From: Bacteroidales bacterium
GTDB taxonomy: Bacteria > Bacteroidota > Bacteroidia > Bacteroidales > UBA10428
NCBI GenBank assembly: GCA_016926235.1
Contig: JAFGOZ010000456.1
Span: forward strand, 1-59,907
Length of the DNA: 59,907 bases
Direction: 5' to 3'
Made by a program: the position numbers and the translations under genes. Positions 46,152-55,298 of the stretch are shown here, piece after piece. Numbering within the stretch: the first letter of the stretch is position 1; each line of letters begins with the position of its first letter. Under the pieces are notes generated by a model. That model was given only the letters and a program-made list of their open reading frames with translations. It did not search any database and had not been told where the DNA came from.

Positions 46152-46895
46152 CTAATACCCTGAATTTTGTTCTAAAATCTGCTTTGTGAAGTTCGTACTA
46201 TGAGATTGGTTGCAAAAGTACTTTGCAGGAAAAATCTGTTGCTCGTACTCAAATACGTTATATACTTTAGTGTCTGAATTCTTATCTTTATCAATACGAA
46301 TACCCCGGTCTGGTTTAATGAATCCCTCCTTGGCAATTTTCCAACGGCGTGCATCATAGAAACGATGTGCTTCGAGGCACAACTCAATCCTGCACTCATG
46401 GCTGATGATTCCAATATAAAGGCGCCTTTTATATGAGCTTCGTTGAAAACTTTCGTCACATTGTTCTGTAACCAGCTTGTCTGCATTTTCAATAAACAAG
46501 ACATTACAGTGTCCCGATGGGGTTTCTCGTGTTGTTTCAATCGTAGGGATGACAATCAATCCTTTATTTTCTTCAAATGTTGATGCAATTTCATTAATAC
46601 TATTATGCCCTAGATTTACATATTTTTTATTAGGTTGATATTCAATATGGTCTGTTATTGCCTTTGCGTCAAGTCCATATCTCAGTGCTTCATTTTCCCG
46701 AATTGTTGGCCAGACCAAACCATCAAAAAAAACAGTATGAGTGTGAAAATCACATTCTAATGTGTGGTAATCGGGTAAATCTGGTATTACAATACGTTGA
46801 GTCTCTTTGTATCCTTGCCCGTTGATGGCTAATGTACAGGTTATCTCCAGGCAACAAAATGCAATAAATAATATTTTTTTAGAAACCATAAACAT
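46152..46895 (-). pseudogene. Chimeric scar: PHP-domain protein 5' part joined to SusD 3' end
   Basis: After a signal peptide, residues ~30-145 are a PHP phosphoesterase-like domain (ECDFHTHTVFFDG, AKAITDHIEYQP, IPTIETTRETPSGHCNVLF). Around residue 145 the PHP similarity moves to the next frame (VFNEAHIKGAFI, where intact proteins continue GAFxFWNHPGW), so a frameshift lies just before. Immediately afterwards the main frame becomes the C-terminus of a SusD protein: ISHECRIELCLEAHRFYDARRWKIA, then EQQIFPAKYF and EQNSGY. The rest of the PHP gene and the body of SusD, perhaps with a SusC between, are missing. Substitutions in the usually invariant RHERRIEL and IPQ motifs indicate long decay. The promoter and operator upstream are still well formed. 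Confidence 0.88.
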
Positions 46896-46913
46896 ATCTT
46901 GTTAAGAGATTCA

Positions 46914-46943
46914 CAAATATATGCTAAAATGATTTAGCACAAA
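46914..46943 (-). promoter_or_regulatory. Predicted Bacteroidetes promoter of the minus-strand array
   Basis: On the minus strand, TTTG (46940-46943) and TATATTTG (46914-46921) match the Bacteroidetes -33/-7 consensus with an 18-nt gap. A 16-bp palindrome fills that gap. Transcription would start about 10-15 nt before the ATG of the PHP/SusD scar. Confidence 0.7.
46923..46938. promoter_or_regulatory. LacI-type operator 1 (between -33 and -7)
   Basis: GCTAAAATGATTTAGC has perfect 6-bp arms around a 4-bp centre. Read on the minus strand it is GCTAAATCATTTTAGC, one base from the fucI site core. Binding here would block RNA polymerase directly. Confidence 0.72.
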
Positions 46944-47207
46944 ATTTATTTTAACTTTTTTTTAAAAAATTTTCATTTATTTTTTGTATATATTTAAATA
47001 TCTGTATATTATATTGTGTAATTGGATTGACTGTGATAGTTGACAATAACCTCTGCATCCTTTTCTGATAATTTTAATATTTATCGTTGTCATTGTTGAT
47101 TCTTACTATGGGTCTGCTTTTAATTTTATTTTTTATTTGCTTAATAATCTTGTATTTACACATTTTTGGCTTACTGGATTTTTTAAAATCAGTTTTAATT
47201 CTTAAAT

Positions 47208-47223
47208 TTAGAAACGTTTTAGC
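47208..47223. promoter_or_regulatory. LacI-type operator 3 (upstream, weaker)
   Basis: TTAGAAACGTTTTAGC keeps the central CG and a perfect right half (CGTTTTAGC) of the other two sites, with a diverged left half. It could be an auxiliary site for DNA looping, or act on the regulator's own transcription. Confidence 0.5.
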
Positions 47224-47552
47224 ATATATTATTTATAAAATGAACAATAAATAAAATAATATGGTACATTTATTTGGTCACTATTATTCAAAATCTGGAT
47301 AGTCATAATAAATCCCTGTGAATATTTCAATTTTTAAATCCATAGGTTAAAAAAGACTTCCTAAACGAAACATTTATATATAAATTATTTTTTTCTCATG
47401 AAGATTAATTGAGTTTCACGAATAAAAAAACAAAAGATAACGGATTGTGATAAAATCTACTTTTCAATATAACCTTTCAAAAAAAAATCACATAAATTAT
47501 ATATTAGCCTTTGTAATCTTGAACGAATGGGGCTTTATCCCTTATGTAAGCT

Positions 47553-47579
47553 ACTCATGTCTGCAAGAATTACATGAGT
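47553..47579. repeat. Inverted repeat in the regulatory gap
   Basis: ACTCATGT and ACATGAGT are perfect 8-bp arms separated by 11 bases. It is unrelated to the GCTAAA/TTTAGC sites, so it may be a different protein site or an RNA hairpin. Confidence 0.4.
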
Positions 47580-47805
47580 GTTATAATAGTAAAGAAATTT
47601 TACTTAATTCAGAATGAATCGTTAATACAGAAAATCATTCTATAAATGTTAGTGAAGCAAGTTGTAATTAAATATTTATCAAAATACCATTGTTGAAATT
47701 AGTTGTGTAAAAAATGACAAAATTGTATTAAAATCATTTTATAATCTGATCAATAAGAAGACTTATTCTCATGACTCTTAGGAGTAATTTTAATAATGTA
47801 AATAC

Positions 47806-47813
47806 TAATTTTG
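47806..47813 (+). promoter_or_regulatory. Possible -7 element for the LacI-family gene
   Basis: TAATTTTG fits TAnnTTTG about 110 nt before the regulator ATG. No good TTTG lies at the expected -33 distance, so this is tentative. Confidence 0.3.
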
Positions 47814-47923
47814 TAAAATCCCTTTTGTCAGGTTCGATTTTCATCTTTTTAACAAAATTAGAATTTTCAGTATTTTCAAGACAATCTTTAAAATATTAGT
47901 TTTATGAATGAATTCAACATATT

Positions 47924-48934
47924 ATGAAATCAAAAGTTACACTAACCGACATAGCTCAACATCTAAACGTATCTGTTGCCGTAATTTCATTAGTTCTCAG
48001 GAATAAATGGAAAGAAAACAGGATCAGTAAGGAGTTAGCTAAAAAAGTAAAAGAGGCTGCCGAACAACTAGGTTACAAACCGAATGTCTTGGCCCAATCT
48101 CTCCGTACTGGTAAATCCGGAATAATAGGCCTTATTATTGCAGATATCTCAAATCCTTTTTATGGTAAAATTGCTGGGGTTATTGAAAACGAGGCAGAAA
48201 AATCAGGTTATGAAGTAATGTTTGGAAGCAGTGAGGAAAACCTGAATAAATTCATAAAGGTAGGAGAGACATTAATATCCAGGCAAGTTGACGGATTAAT
48301 AGTGGTGCCGGTTGCTGGTTCAGATGCAATTCTTACAGATTGGAAAGCTAGGAATATTCCCATAATTTCCATTGACCGATTTGTTCCTAATCTTGATATT
48401 CCTTATGTTGTCAGTGATAATTATCAGGGTAGTTTGTTGGTTACTGATTTCATGATTAAAAAGGGATATAGAAAAATTGTTTTTGTAACAAACGATAGTG
48501 ACTTGTCGACCTATAAGGAAAGAGAAAATGGCTTCCTGGATGCTGTAAAAAAAAGCACTGTAACTAATATTTCCCACACAGTCTTTAAATTAAATCACAA
48601 GAACTGGAAAATAGAACTCAGAAATTTAATGCCATTAATATTGAAAATGGAAACGGAAATTATCTATTTTCCACAAAACATGCTTGGGATTGAAGGGATT
48701 CGAATTTTTAAAGAAATGAATATCAATATACCGAATGATATTTCTGTTGTATGTTATGATAATTCTGAAATATTTGAACTTTATAAGCCAGGGATTACCT
48801 GCTATGAGCAACCTATTTCCGAAATGGCGACGGATGCTACATCCCTTTTAATTAAAAAATTAACAAAAAATATAGCTATCGATAAATACAGAAAAAAAAT
48901 ATTAGGTAATTTAATTATCAGAGAATCATGCTAA
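47924..48934 (+). CDS. LacI-family transcriptional regulator
   Basis: A 336-residue LacI/GalR repressor. Residues 3-50 form the helix-turn-helix and hinge helix (VTLTDIAQHLNVSVAVISLVLRN, then YKPNVLAQSLRTGKSGIIG, shown in parts). The remainder is a periplasmic-binding-protein-like effector domain with IGLIIADISNPFYGKIAGVIE and RQVDGLIVVPV. It lies directly upstream of, and co-directional with, fucI-DUF6786-fucP, the standard layout for a local sugar repressor. Palindromes with a central CG or its variant occur at the fucI promoter and at the minus-strand promoter, as expected for this family. L-fucose, D-arabinose or a derivative is the obvious candidate inducer. Confidence 0.93.
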   Translation: MKSKVTLTDIAQHLNVSVAVISLVLRNKWKENRISKELAKKVKEAAEQLGYKPNVLAQSLRTGKSGIIGLIIADISNPFYGKIAGVIENEAEKSGYEVMFGSSEENLNKFIKVGETLISRQVDGLIVVPVAGSDAILTDWKARNIPIISIDRFVPNLDIPYVVSDNYQGSLLVTDFMIKKGYRKIVFVTNDSDLSTYKERENGFLDAVKKSTVTNISHTVFKLNHKNWKIELRNLMPLILKMETEIIYFPQNMLGIEGIRIFKEMNINIPNDISVVCYDNSEIFELYKPGITCYEQPISEMATDATSLLIKKLTKNIAIDKYRKKILGNLIIRESC

Positions 48935-48968
48935 TGCATACAAACTTTAAATTAATTTAATGCTGGGC

Positions 48969-48998
48969 TTTGGAATTAAATAATTTTTTATAGCTTTG
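48969..48998 (+). promoter_or_regulatory. Predicted fucI operon promoter
   Basis: TTTG (48969-48972), an 18-nt gap and TAGCTTTG (48991-48998) match the Bacteroidetes -33/-7 consensus. The gap is the same length as in the minus-strand promoter at 46914. Transcription would begin around 49004, leaving a leader of about 80 nt. Confidence 0.72.
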
Positions 48999-49013
48999 CT
49001 AAATCGTTTTAGT
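48998..49013. promoter_or_regulatory. LacI-type operator 2 at the fucI transcription start
   Basis: GCTAAATCGTTTTAGT is a near-perfect palindrome with the central CG typical of LacI-family operators. It starts at the last base of the -7 element and would cover the start of transcription. Confidence 0.75.
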
Positions 49014-49086
49014 TAAATGTTAAATTTTAATTATAAAAAAAACTATAGGAAATAAACCCCAAATCCTAAAATTAAATTTAAAAGAT

Positions 49087-50874
49087 ATGAGTACTAGATT
49101 AATAGGAACTTTGCCCAAAGTAGGTATCCGACCTGTTATTGACGGACGAGAACGAGGAGTCCGTGAATCACTTGAAAAACAAGTGATGAACATGGCAAAG
49201 GAAGCCGCACGGTTAATTGAAGATAACTTACAGTTCCCCAGCGGGGAAAAGATAGAATGTGTTATTGCAGATACATGTATTGGAGGAGTTGCAGAAGCTG
49301 CTATGTGTGCCGATTTGTTTCAGAGGAAAGGAGTTGGCGTATCCTTAACTGTAACACCTTGTTGGTGTTATGGAACTGAAGTAATGGATACGGATCCATT
49401 AATCCCCAAAGCAGTATGGGGCTTTAATGGTACGGAGAGACCCGGAGCAGTTTATCTGGCAGCAGCATTAGCTGGTTATGCACAGAAAGGACTTCCGGCT
49501 TTCGGTATTTACGGACGTGATGTACAGGATGCCAATGATATCAAAATTCCGGAAGATGTAAAGGAAAAAGTGCTTCGCTTTGTTAAAGCAGGTTTGGCCG
49601 TCTCACAGATGAAAGGAAATTCATACCTGTCAATTGGATATAGTTCAATGGGTATTGCCGGTTCAATGGTTGATTCCAATTTTTTCCAAGATTACCTTGG
49701 AATTCGCACTGAATTTGTGGATTCAACAGAAATACTCCGCCGTATTGACGAAGAGATATACGATAAAGACGAATTTAAAAAAGCATTGGCATGGACCAAA
49801 GACAATTGCAAAGAAGGGAAAGACTATAATAATCTTGAAAAACAAGAAAATGAAGCCAGAAAACTGAAAGAGTGGGAAATTGTAGTAAAAATGACTCTTA
49901 TCTGTCGCGATATGATGATTGGTAATTCCAAACTAATAGAAATGGGATACCGCGAAGAAGGGTTGGGAAGAAACGCTATTTTGGGAGGATTTCAGGGCCA
50001 ACGTCAATGGACTGATTATCAGCCTAATGCAGATTTTACTGAAGCAATTCTAAATTCCTCATTTGATTGGAATGGAGTACGCCAGGCTTTCATTTTTGCT
50101 ACTGAGAACGATAGTCTGAACGGGGTTTCCATGTTGTTCGGTCATCTTCTCACAAATACCGCACAAATTTTCTCGGATGTCCGTACTTTTTGGAGTCCTG
50201 AGGCTGTAAAACGTGTAACCGGAAAAGAATTAACAGGAATAGCCAAAAACGGAATTATTCATCTTATTAATTCCGGCTCAACCACTTTAGATGCAACGGC
50301 ACAGCAACAGGATGCAAATGGCAATCCGGTTATGAAACCTTACTGGGAGATTACAGAAGAGGAGGTTCAGAAATGTTTGGAAAATACAACATGGCCCCAA
50401 GCCATACGTGAGTATTTTCGTGGAGGTGGGTACTCTTCACAGTTTAAAACTGCAGGAAAAATGCCGGTAACTATGTCGCGCATAAATCTGATAAAAGGAA
50501 TCGGACCGGTTCTTCAAATTGCTGAAGGATGGACTGTTGAATTGCCTGAAGATATTCACAAATTGCTTGACGAAAGAACTGATCCAACTTGGCCCACAAC
50601 CTGGTTTGTTCCCAGAACAACAAGTATAGGTGCCTTTAAAGATGTATACACAGTAATGAATAACTGGGGAGCCAATCATGGTGCAATCAGTTATGGACAT
50701 ATCGGTGCTGATCTAATAACCCTTGCATCTATGCTTCGCATTCCCGTAAATATGCACAATGTTTCATTGGACAAAGTCTTCCGTCCAGCGGTATGGGCAT
50801 CTTTCGGAGAGGATAAAGAGGGTGCTGATTTCAGGGCATGTAATACATATGGACCATTATACGGCATTAAATAA
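49087..50874 (+). CDS. fucI: L-fucose isomerase (also acts on D-arabinose)
   Basis: A 595-residue cytoplasmic ketol isomerase converting L-fucose to L-fuculose; the family also interconverts D-arabinose and D-ribulose. It is similar to E. coli FucI along its whole length (591 residues there), with [20 protein letters not shown] at the N-terminus and NTYGPLYG at the C-terminus. The metal/catalytic residues correspond to E340 (FATENDS), D364 ([12 protein letters not shown]) and H531 (GANHGAIS), each three positions from E. coli E337, D361 and H528. It needs Mn2+ by family knowledge. No fuculokinase, ribulokinase or aldolase gene is in the window, so the pathway must be completed elsewhere. Confidence 0.97.
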   Translation: MSTRLIGTLPKVGIRPVIDGRERGVRESLEKQVMNMAKEAARLIEDNLQFPSGEKIECVIADTCIGGVAEAAMCADLFQRKGVGVSLTVTPCWCYGTEVMDTDPLIPKAVWGFNGTERPGAVYLAAALAGYAQKGLPAFGIYGRDVQDANDIKIPEDVKEKVLRFVKAGLAVSQMKGNSYLSIGYSSMGIAGSMVDSNFFQDYLGIRTEFVDSTEILRRIDEEIYDKDEFKKALAWTKDNCKEGKDYNNLEKQENEARKLKEWEIVVKMTLICRDMMIGNSKLIEMGYREEGLGRNAILGGFQGQRQWTDYQPNADFTEAILNSSFDWNGVRQAFIFATENDSLNGVSMLFGHLLTNTAQIFSDVRTFWSPEAVKRVTGKELTGIAKNGIIHLINSGSTTLDATAQQQDANGNPVMKPYWEITEEEVQKCLENTTWPQAIREYFRGGGYSSQFKTAGKMPVTMSRINLIKGIGPVLQIAEGWTVELPEDIHKLLDERTDPTWPTTWFVPRTTSIGAFKDVYTVMNNWGANHGAISYGHIGADLITLASMLRIPVNMHNVSLDKVFRPAVWASFGEDKEGADFRACNTYGPLYGIK

Positions 50875-50930
50875 TTGCAACTTTCAACCTGTTGTTTTTT
50901 GGGAATAGTAAATCTTCAATTATACAACTT

Positions 50931-52178
50931 ATGAAAAAGAGAATAACAATACTTGTGATTTTAACGGTTATACTAACTGGCAGCATGCTTGTCTGCTGTA
51001 AGATTAAAACGATAAAGAACAATAATAGAAAAATGGAAACTTTCAGCAAAGGAACGTATGGTTTTGATAAGCAATTTCTAGAAAACCATCTAAATGTTAT
51101 AGAATTAAAAAGTGGAAATGCATCAATAGCCATTATACCTGCTTTACAAGGACGTGTAATAACTTCAACCTGTGAAGGGGATAAGGGATTTAGTTTTGGA
51201 TGGATCAATTATGATCTTATTGAATCAGGAGAAAAACTCGAACATTTTAACCCATATGGAGGTGAAGAGCGGTTTTGGATCGGGCCTGAAGGTGGACAAT
51301 TCTCTATTTATTTTAAAAAAGGGGAAGAGTTTATTTTTGATAATTGGTTTGTCCCTTCACAGATTGATACAGAACCTTTTGATTTGATCAGAAAAGATAG
51401 TACTAGCACTCAATTTTATAAAGAAATTGCGCTTCAGAATTATTCTGGCACAAAATTTACCATGGAAGTAAACCGTAATATAATCTTATTATCCAATAAG
51501 CAAATAGGGGAATTATTAAATCTTCCTGAAAATAATCTTTCGATGGTTGCATATGAATCATCAAATACTATTAAAAACAAAGGAAAGCATTCCTGGACTA
51601 AAGAAACAGGGTTACCATCTGTGTGGATGTTGAGTATGTTGATCCCCTCACCTGAAGTTACTGTTGTAATTCCAATTAAACCTGGTGATGTTAAAGAAAT
51701 GGGAGTGAAATTCAACGATGATTATTTTGGCAAAATTAAAGATGACCGACTTAAGGTAGTAAATAATATTGTTTTTTTCAAAGCTGATGGGAAAAGTCGA
51801 GGGAAAATAGGTATTCCTCCTTTACGAGCTGCACAGTTCATGGGTAGTTATGATTCTCAAAATAAAGCATTGACTATTTTAGAATGTATTCTACCTGAAA
51901 ATAATACTGATTATGTCAATTCTGCATGGGAAATACAAGATAATCCGTATGGAGGTGATGCATTTAATTCATATAATGATGGACCACTTGAAGATGGTTC
52001 GCAAATGGGGCCATTTTTTGAATTGGAAAGTTCTTCACCAGCATTGGAATTAAAACCGGAACAATCGTATACCCACTTGCAGCGGATTTATCATTTTAAA
52101 GGCGATAAAGAAGAACTTAACAGGATAACTGAAAAAGTACTTCATGTTTCAATCGAGCAAATTGAAACAATTTTTTAG
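50931..52178 (+). CDS. DUF6786-type lipoprotein, mutarotase-like
   Basis: A lipoprotein of about 415 residues. I choose the ATG at 50931 because it opens directly into the leader MKKRITILVILTV with lipobox LVC; a frame from 50892 has no leader. The sequence pattern KGTYGFDKQFLE..GGEERFWIGPEGGQFSIYF..WFVPSQIDTEPF (in pieces) matches what I recall as DUF6786, a beta-sandwich family related to aldose mutarotases. It lies between fucI and fucP, 57 nt and 24 nt away, so it probably acts on the same sugar in the periplasm, for example interconverting anomers before uptake by the permease. That role is inference from fold and context only. Confidence 0.65.
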   Translation: MKKRITILVILTVILTGSMLVCCKIKTIKNNNRKMETFSKGTYGFDKQFLENHLNVIELKSGNASIAIIPALQGRVITSTCEGDKGFSFGWINYDLIESGEKLEHFNPYGGEERFWIGPEGGQFSIYFKKGEEFIFDNWFVPSQIDTEPFDLIRKDSTSTQFYKEIALQNYSGTKFTMEVNRNIILLSNKQIGELLNLPENNLSMVAYESSNTIKNKGKHSWTKETGLPSVWMLSMLIPSPEVTVVIPIKPGDVKEMGVKFNDDYFGKIKDDRLKVVNNIVFFKADGKSRGKIGIPPLRAAQFMGSYDSQNKALTILECILPENNTDYVNSAWEIQDNPYGGDAFNSYNDGPLEDGSQMGPFFELESSSPALELKPEQSYTHLQRIYHFKGDKEELNRITEKVLHVSIEQIETIF

Positions 52179-52201
52179 TTGGTGAAAAATTATAAAACTT
52201 A

Positions 52202-53545
52202 ATGACTGTGAAAGAAAAAGAGAGAATTATTCCGAAAGGGATACTATTGCCATTTGTGCTGATTACATCATTATTCTTTTTATGGGGATTAGCAAATAAT
52301 ATGACAGATACACTTTTGGCCGCTTTTAAGAGGATAATGAGCATGTCCGATTCAAGGACTGCACTTATTCAAATTTCTTGCTACGGATTGGGATATTTTA
52401 TCTTTGCACTCCCGGCAGCCATATTTATAAAGAAATATTCCTATAAATCTGGCATTCTATTGGGATTAGGACTTTATTTAATCGGTTGTCTCCTGTTTTT
52501 CCCTGCAAAGCTGACCGGAAATTATTTTCATTTTCTTGGCGCTTTATGGATTTTATTTGGTGGGTTATCCATTCTGGAAACTGCTGCCAATCCTTACATT
52601 ATTTCTATGGGACCAGAAGAAACGGGTACAAGACGCTTAAATTTTGCTCAATCATTTAATCCCATTGGATCGATTATGGGTGTTGTGCTGAGTCAGGTTT
52701 TTATCCTGGCATCATTAAATAAAGCCGGAGCGACAGAAAGAGCAGCAATGAATCCTGAACAATTACAAATGATACAATCCATCGAGTTAAATTCTGTTAC
52801 TTCTACATATGTATCTATTGGTGCATTATTGTTGGTTTTATGGTTGGTGATTTATTTTATGAAAATGCCTAAAACTGTTGAATCAAGCGGAAAAGTTGAT
52901 CTGGGTCCTACTATAAAACGCCTTTTGAAAAATAAAAATTATACCATGGGCGTTGCTGCGCAGTTTTTTTATGTTGGAGCTCAAATTGGCATTTGGTCTT
53001 TTACAATTCGTTATGCTATGCAGGAATTAAGACTTGAAGAGATCACATTACTTACAGGAGAAACAGCAGAACAAATTGCGGCGAACTATTATATTGCCTC
53101 ACTTATTTTGTTTGTTATTTCAAGATTTATTTGTACCGGTTTAATGAGATTTGTCAAACCTGGAAAATTACTTACATATTTATCCTTCTTGGCAGTAGGA
53201 CTTACCCTGATTGTAGTATTTGTTGGTGGCAGGATTGGAGTATATTCCTTAGTAAGTATTTCAGGCTGTATGTCTTTAATGTTCCCCACAATTTTCGGTA
53301 TTTCAGTAAAAGGTCTGGGTGAGGATACAAAAATAGCAGGATCAGGACATATTATGGCTATTGTTGGAGGAGCAGTAATTACTCAGCTTCAGGGTCTTGT
53401 TTCGACTTCAGTTGACAATATCCGTGCAGGTTTCTCTATTAATATACCGAGCGGTATTAATATGGCATACCTTATCCCTTTCGTCTGCTTTTTGTTTATC
53501 GCCTATTATGCTTTTAAAACTACAGGTAGGATTTTATCTAAATAA
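52202..53545 (+). CDS. fucP: FucP-type sugar/H+ symporter (MFS, FHS family)
   Basis: A 447-residue major-facilitator protein with 12 predicted membrane helices, similar to E. coli FucP (438 residues). Landmarks are LITSLFFLWGLANNMTDTLL in helix 1, LIQISCYGLGYFIFALPA in helix 2, ETAANPYIISMGPEETGTRRLNFAQSFNPIGS (in parts) and the C-terminal half with YVGAQIGIWSFTIRY. FucP relatives import L-fucose with protons and can also carry D-arabinose and L-galactose. It is the last gene of the operon controlled by the predicted operator at 48998. Confidence 0.93.
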   Translation: MTVKEKERIIPKGILLPFVLITSLFFLWGLANNMTDTLLAAFKRIMSMSDSRTALIQISCYGLGYFIFALPAAIFIKKYSYKSGILLGLGLYLIGCLLFFPAKLTGNYFHFLGALWILFGGLSILETAANPYIISMGPEETGTRRLNFAQSFNPIGSIMGVVLSQVFILASLNKAGATERAAMNPEQLQMIQSIELNSVTSTYVSIGALLLVLWLVIYFMKMPKTVESSGKVDLGPTIKRLLKNKNYTMGVAAQFFYVGAQIGIWSFTIRYAMQELRLEEITLLTGETAEQIAANYYIASLILFVISRFICTGLMRFVKPGKLLTYLSFLAVGLTLIVVFVGGRIGVYSLVSISGCMSLMFPTIFGISVKGLGEDTKIAGSGHIMAIVGGAVITQLQGLVSTSVDNIRAGFSINIPSGINMAYLIPFVCFLFIAYYAFKTTGRILSK

Positions 53546-53786
53546 AGGATAAAATTTAATTCCTGTAATATTTTACTACTACTTTATTATATACAATTTT
53601 TGATTGTTGGAATCTTTTATTTAATAAGATATCAATTCTTGTGAATGGTATACTTATGGAAAAGTACAAGTTAATATTTGACTAGGCAGCTTTGTATACC
53701 TCTAATGTTTTTACTTTGTTATATTGTCAATAATTCCATAAGGAAAGATTACAACTTTTTTCCTTTTTGGTTTTAGTTTGCCCGGG

Positions 53787-55166
53787 TTAGGGAATATTAA
53801 TTTCAACAGTAGCGTAGCCCTTAATACCGGGTATAATATTTATAATCACATCTTTAGAAGAATATTTATTATATTTACCATCACCTTTGGGAGCATAATA
53901 AAAATCTGCACTTGTAATCGTAGCATTACTACCTGCTGAAGATTTTACAAATAATTCAACAAAAACCTGTATAGGAATCCCATTCTTAATTAAATGGGTT
54001 CCACCAGATAAATCAATAACAATACAATTCGCATCAGAAATAGGGATTTCTCCGGAATCGGTTAGTTCAATTACTTCCGGACCAACGAAATCTGGTGAAT
54101 TAACCGAACCAATACCACCTGTAAGTTTAAGCATATTCCGTTTACTATGATTGATACCTACCACCGCATACAGCGACGGTATGTAATCTGGCTGATCATC
54201 GTGGTAATAAATTGTGGGATAAGGCGCATTGTCAAAACAAGGGTCCGTGTACGGATTATCGTCGTGGTCATATAAGCCGAATTCACCTTCAATGAACATA
54301 TTATAAGCGACCCAGAGAAAACCTTTGGTACCGGTTCCGGTGCTGTTGTAACTACCCCAGTCCTGTCCCTCGCTATTTGCAATGAGGAAGGCGCCTGAAT
54401 AGGTCTGTCCATCCCGATCATCAATATACGAACGCTCATCGTCATAACCACAGATGCATAACGAGTGTCGCAGCCAATTTTCTCCTACTTTCGCATACAT
54501 GACGCCATTGTTGATCCCCAGCCCAGAGGCACTGGCTCCATAAGCTGGGTAATTCGCCTTAAACAATCCCCTTGTAACGGCGCAACCGCCATTGGCTATA
54601 TGTTGTTTTACTGTTTCGAGACCATCAGTATTATCAACACGAATCTTATGAAGCTGACCAGTACGATTCCGAAGAGCGGCAATCCGCGCCTCCTCGCCCG
54701 GCCATTCCGTCCAATGCGAATCCATAGAGTATTTAGAAACCGATGCACAGCCTACATCCGAAAGGCGTTCCATAGCATGTTCTGTACACTCGGCTCCCAT
54801 TGTTCCCTGGGAAATCAGAGAAAATAAAAACCGCGGGCTACAGACAACTTCTGGATCACCGGTCGATGCAACCAGATCATGATCCCGTGCCTGAGTATAG
54901 GTGTTATAATAATAACATGATGACCAGCACGTACAATCCCCAATTTTTTGTTGCCCGATCGGTGGAAAGTATTTCGTCATGCTGTTATCAACAGCTGTAG
55001 GTCGTTCGTCAGCGTTGACATCCTTTTCTTTATGCTTATTACAACTCGAATTACAGGTTAAGTTTATCAGAGCGAAGCAAACCAATAGAGCATTAAAAGT
55101 TGCTCCGACAAAAAAATGAATCAAAGATTTTTTATAATCAAATTTTCCTTTCATTTTGTATTCCAA
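53787..55166 (-). CDS. Exported papain-like (C1) cysteine peptidase
   Basis: A 459-residue exported protein; Met5 (55154) is an equally good start. After a hydrophobic leader and a Cys-rich linker, residues ~60-300 form a C1 peptidase: GQQKIGDCTCWS carries the oxyanion Gln and the catalytic Cys (C78 by spacing, possibly C80), LRHSLCICGYDD the His and FLIANSEGQDWG the Asn. The C-terminal ~150 residues (from ~310) are a beta-rich domain of unknown function. It is convergent with fucP and is followed upstream by the GH51 genes on the same strand. A PUL-linked peptidase could open glycoprotein or proteoglycan substrate. Confidence 0.8.
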   Translation of the reverse strand: MEYKMKGKFDYKKSLIHFFVGATFNALLVCFALINLTCNSSCNKHKEKDVNADERPTAVDNSMTKYFPPIGQQKIGDCTCWSSCYYYNTYTQARDHDLVASTGDPEVVCSPRFLFSLISQGTMGAECTEHAMERLSDVGCASVSKYSMDSHWTEWPGEEARIAALRNRTGQLHKIRVDNTDGLETVKQHIANGGCAVTRGLFKANYPAYGASASGLGINNGVMYAKVGENWLRHSLCICGYDDERSYIDDRDGQTYSGAFLIANSEGQDWGSYNSTGTGTKGFLWVAYNMFIEGEFGLYDHDDNPYTDPCFDNAPYPTIYYHDDQPDYIPSLYAVVGINHSKRNMLKLTGGIGSVNSPDFVGPEVIELTDSGEIPISDANCIVIDLSGGTHLIKNGIPIQVFVELFVKSSAGSNATITSADFYYAPKGDGKYNKYSSKDVIINIIPGIKGYATVEINIP

Positions 55167-55298
55167 TTAATATTTATTATTCCATGAATAGTTTTCAAAT
55201 CATGCATCGGTATAGATAAATACCTGGCTATATCTTTTATTGTTACTTGGGTTTTTGCCAATTTTATTTACTTTCACTTTTTATAACACTAGTCTATG

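Larger units (their letters stand above)
46896..47923. other. 1-kb AT-rich divergent regulatory region
   Basis: There is no convincing gene in about 1030 bases between the divergent PHP/SusD scar and the LacI-family gene. It contains a predicted minus-strand promoter with internal operator (46914-46943), a second operator-like site (47208-47223), an inverted repeat (47553-47579) and a possible -7 element for the regulator gene (47806-47813). The rest is very AT-rich. Confidence 0.6.

Noticed and set aside
46172..46555. 127-codon minus-strand frame overlapping the PHP/SusD scar
   Set aside because: Only a short part (VFNEAHIKGAFI) is meaningful, as the frameshifted continuation of the PHP domain. 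The rest is not protein-like, so it is not a separate gene.
47521..47585. Stem-loop near 47553 considered as a tRNA or riboswitch
   Set aside because: No acceptor/anticodon arrangement, no conserved riboswitch core, and it is far from any start codon; kept only as an inverted repeat.
54465..54827. 120-codon plus-strand frame antisense to the papain-like peptidase
   Set aside because: The opposite strand has catalytic motifs of a known family; this one has none.
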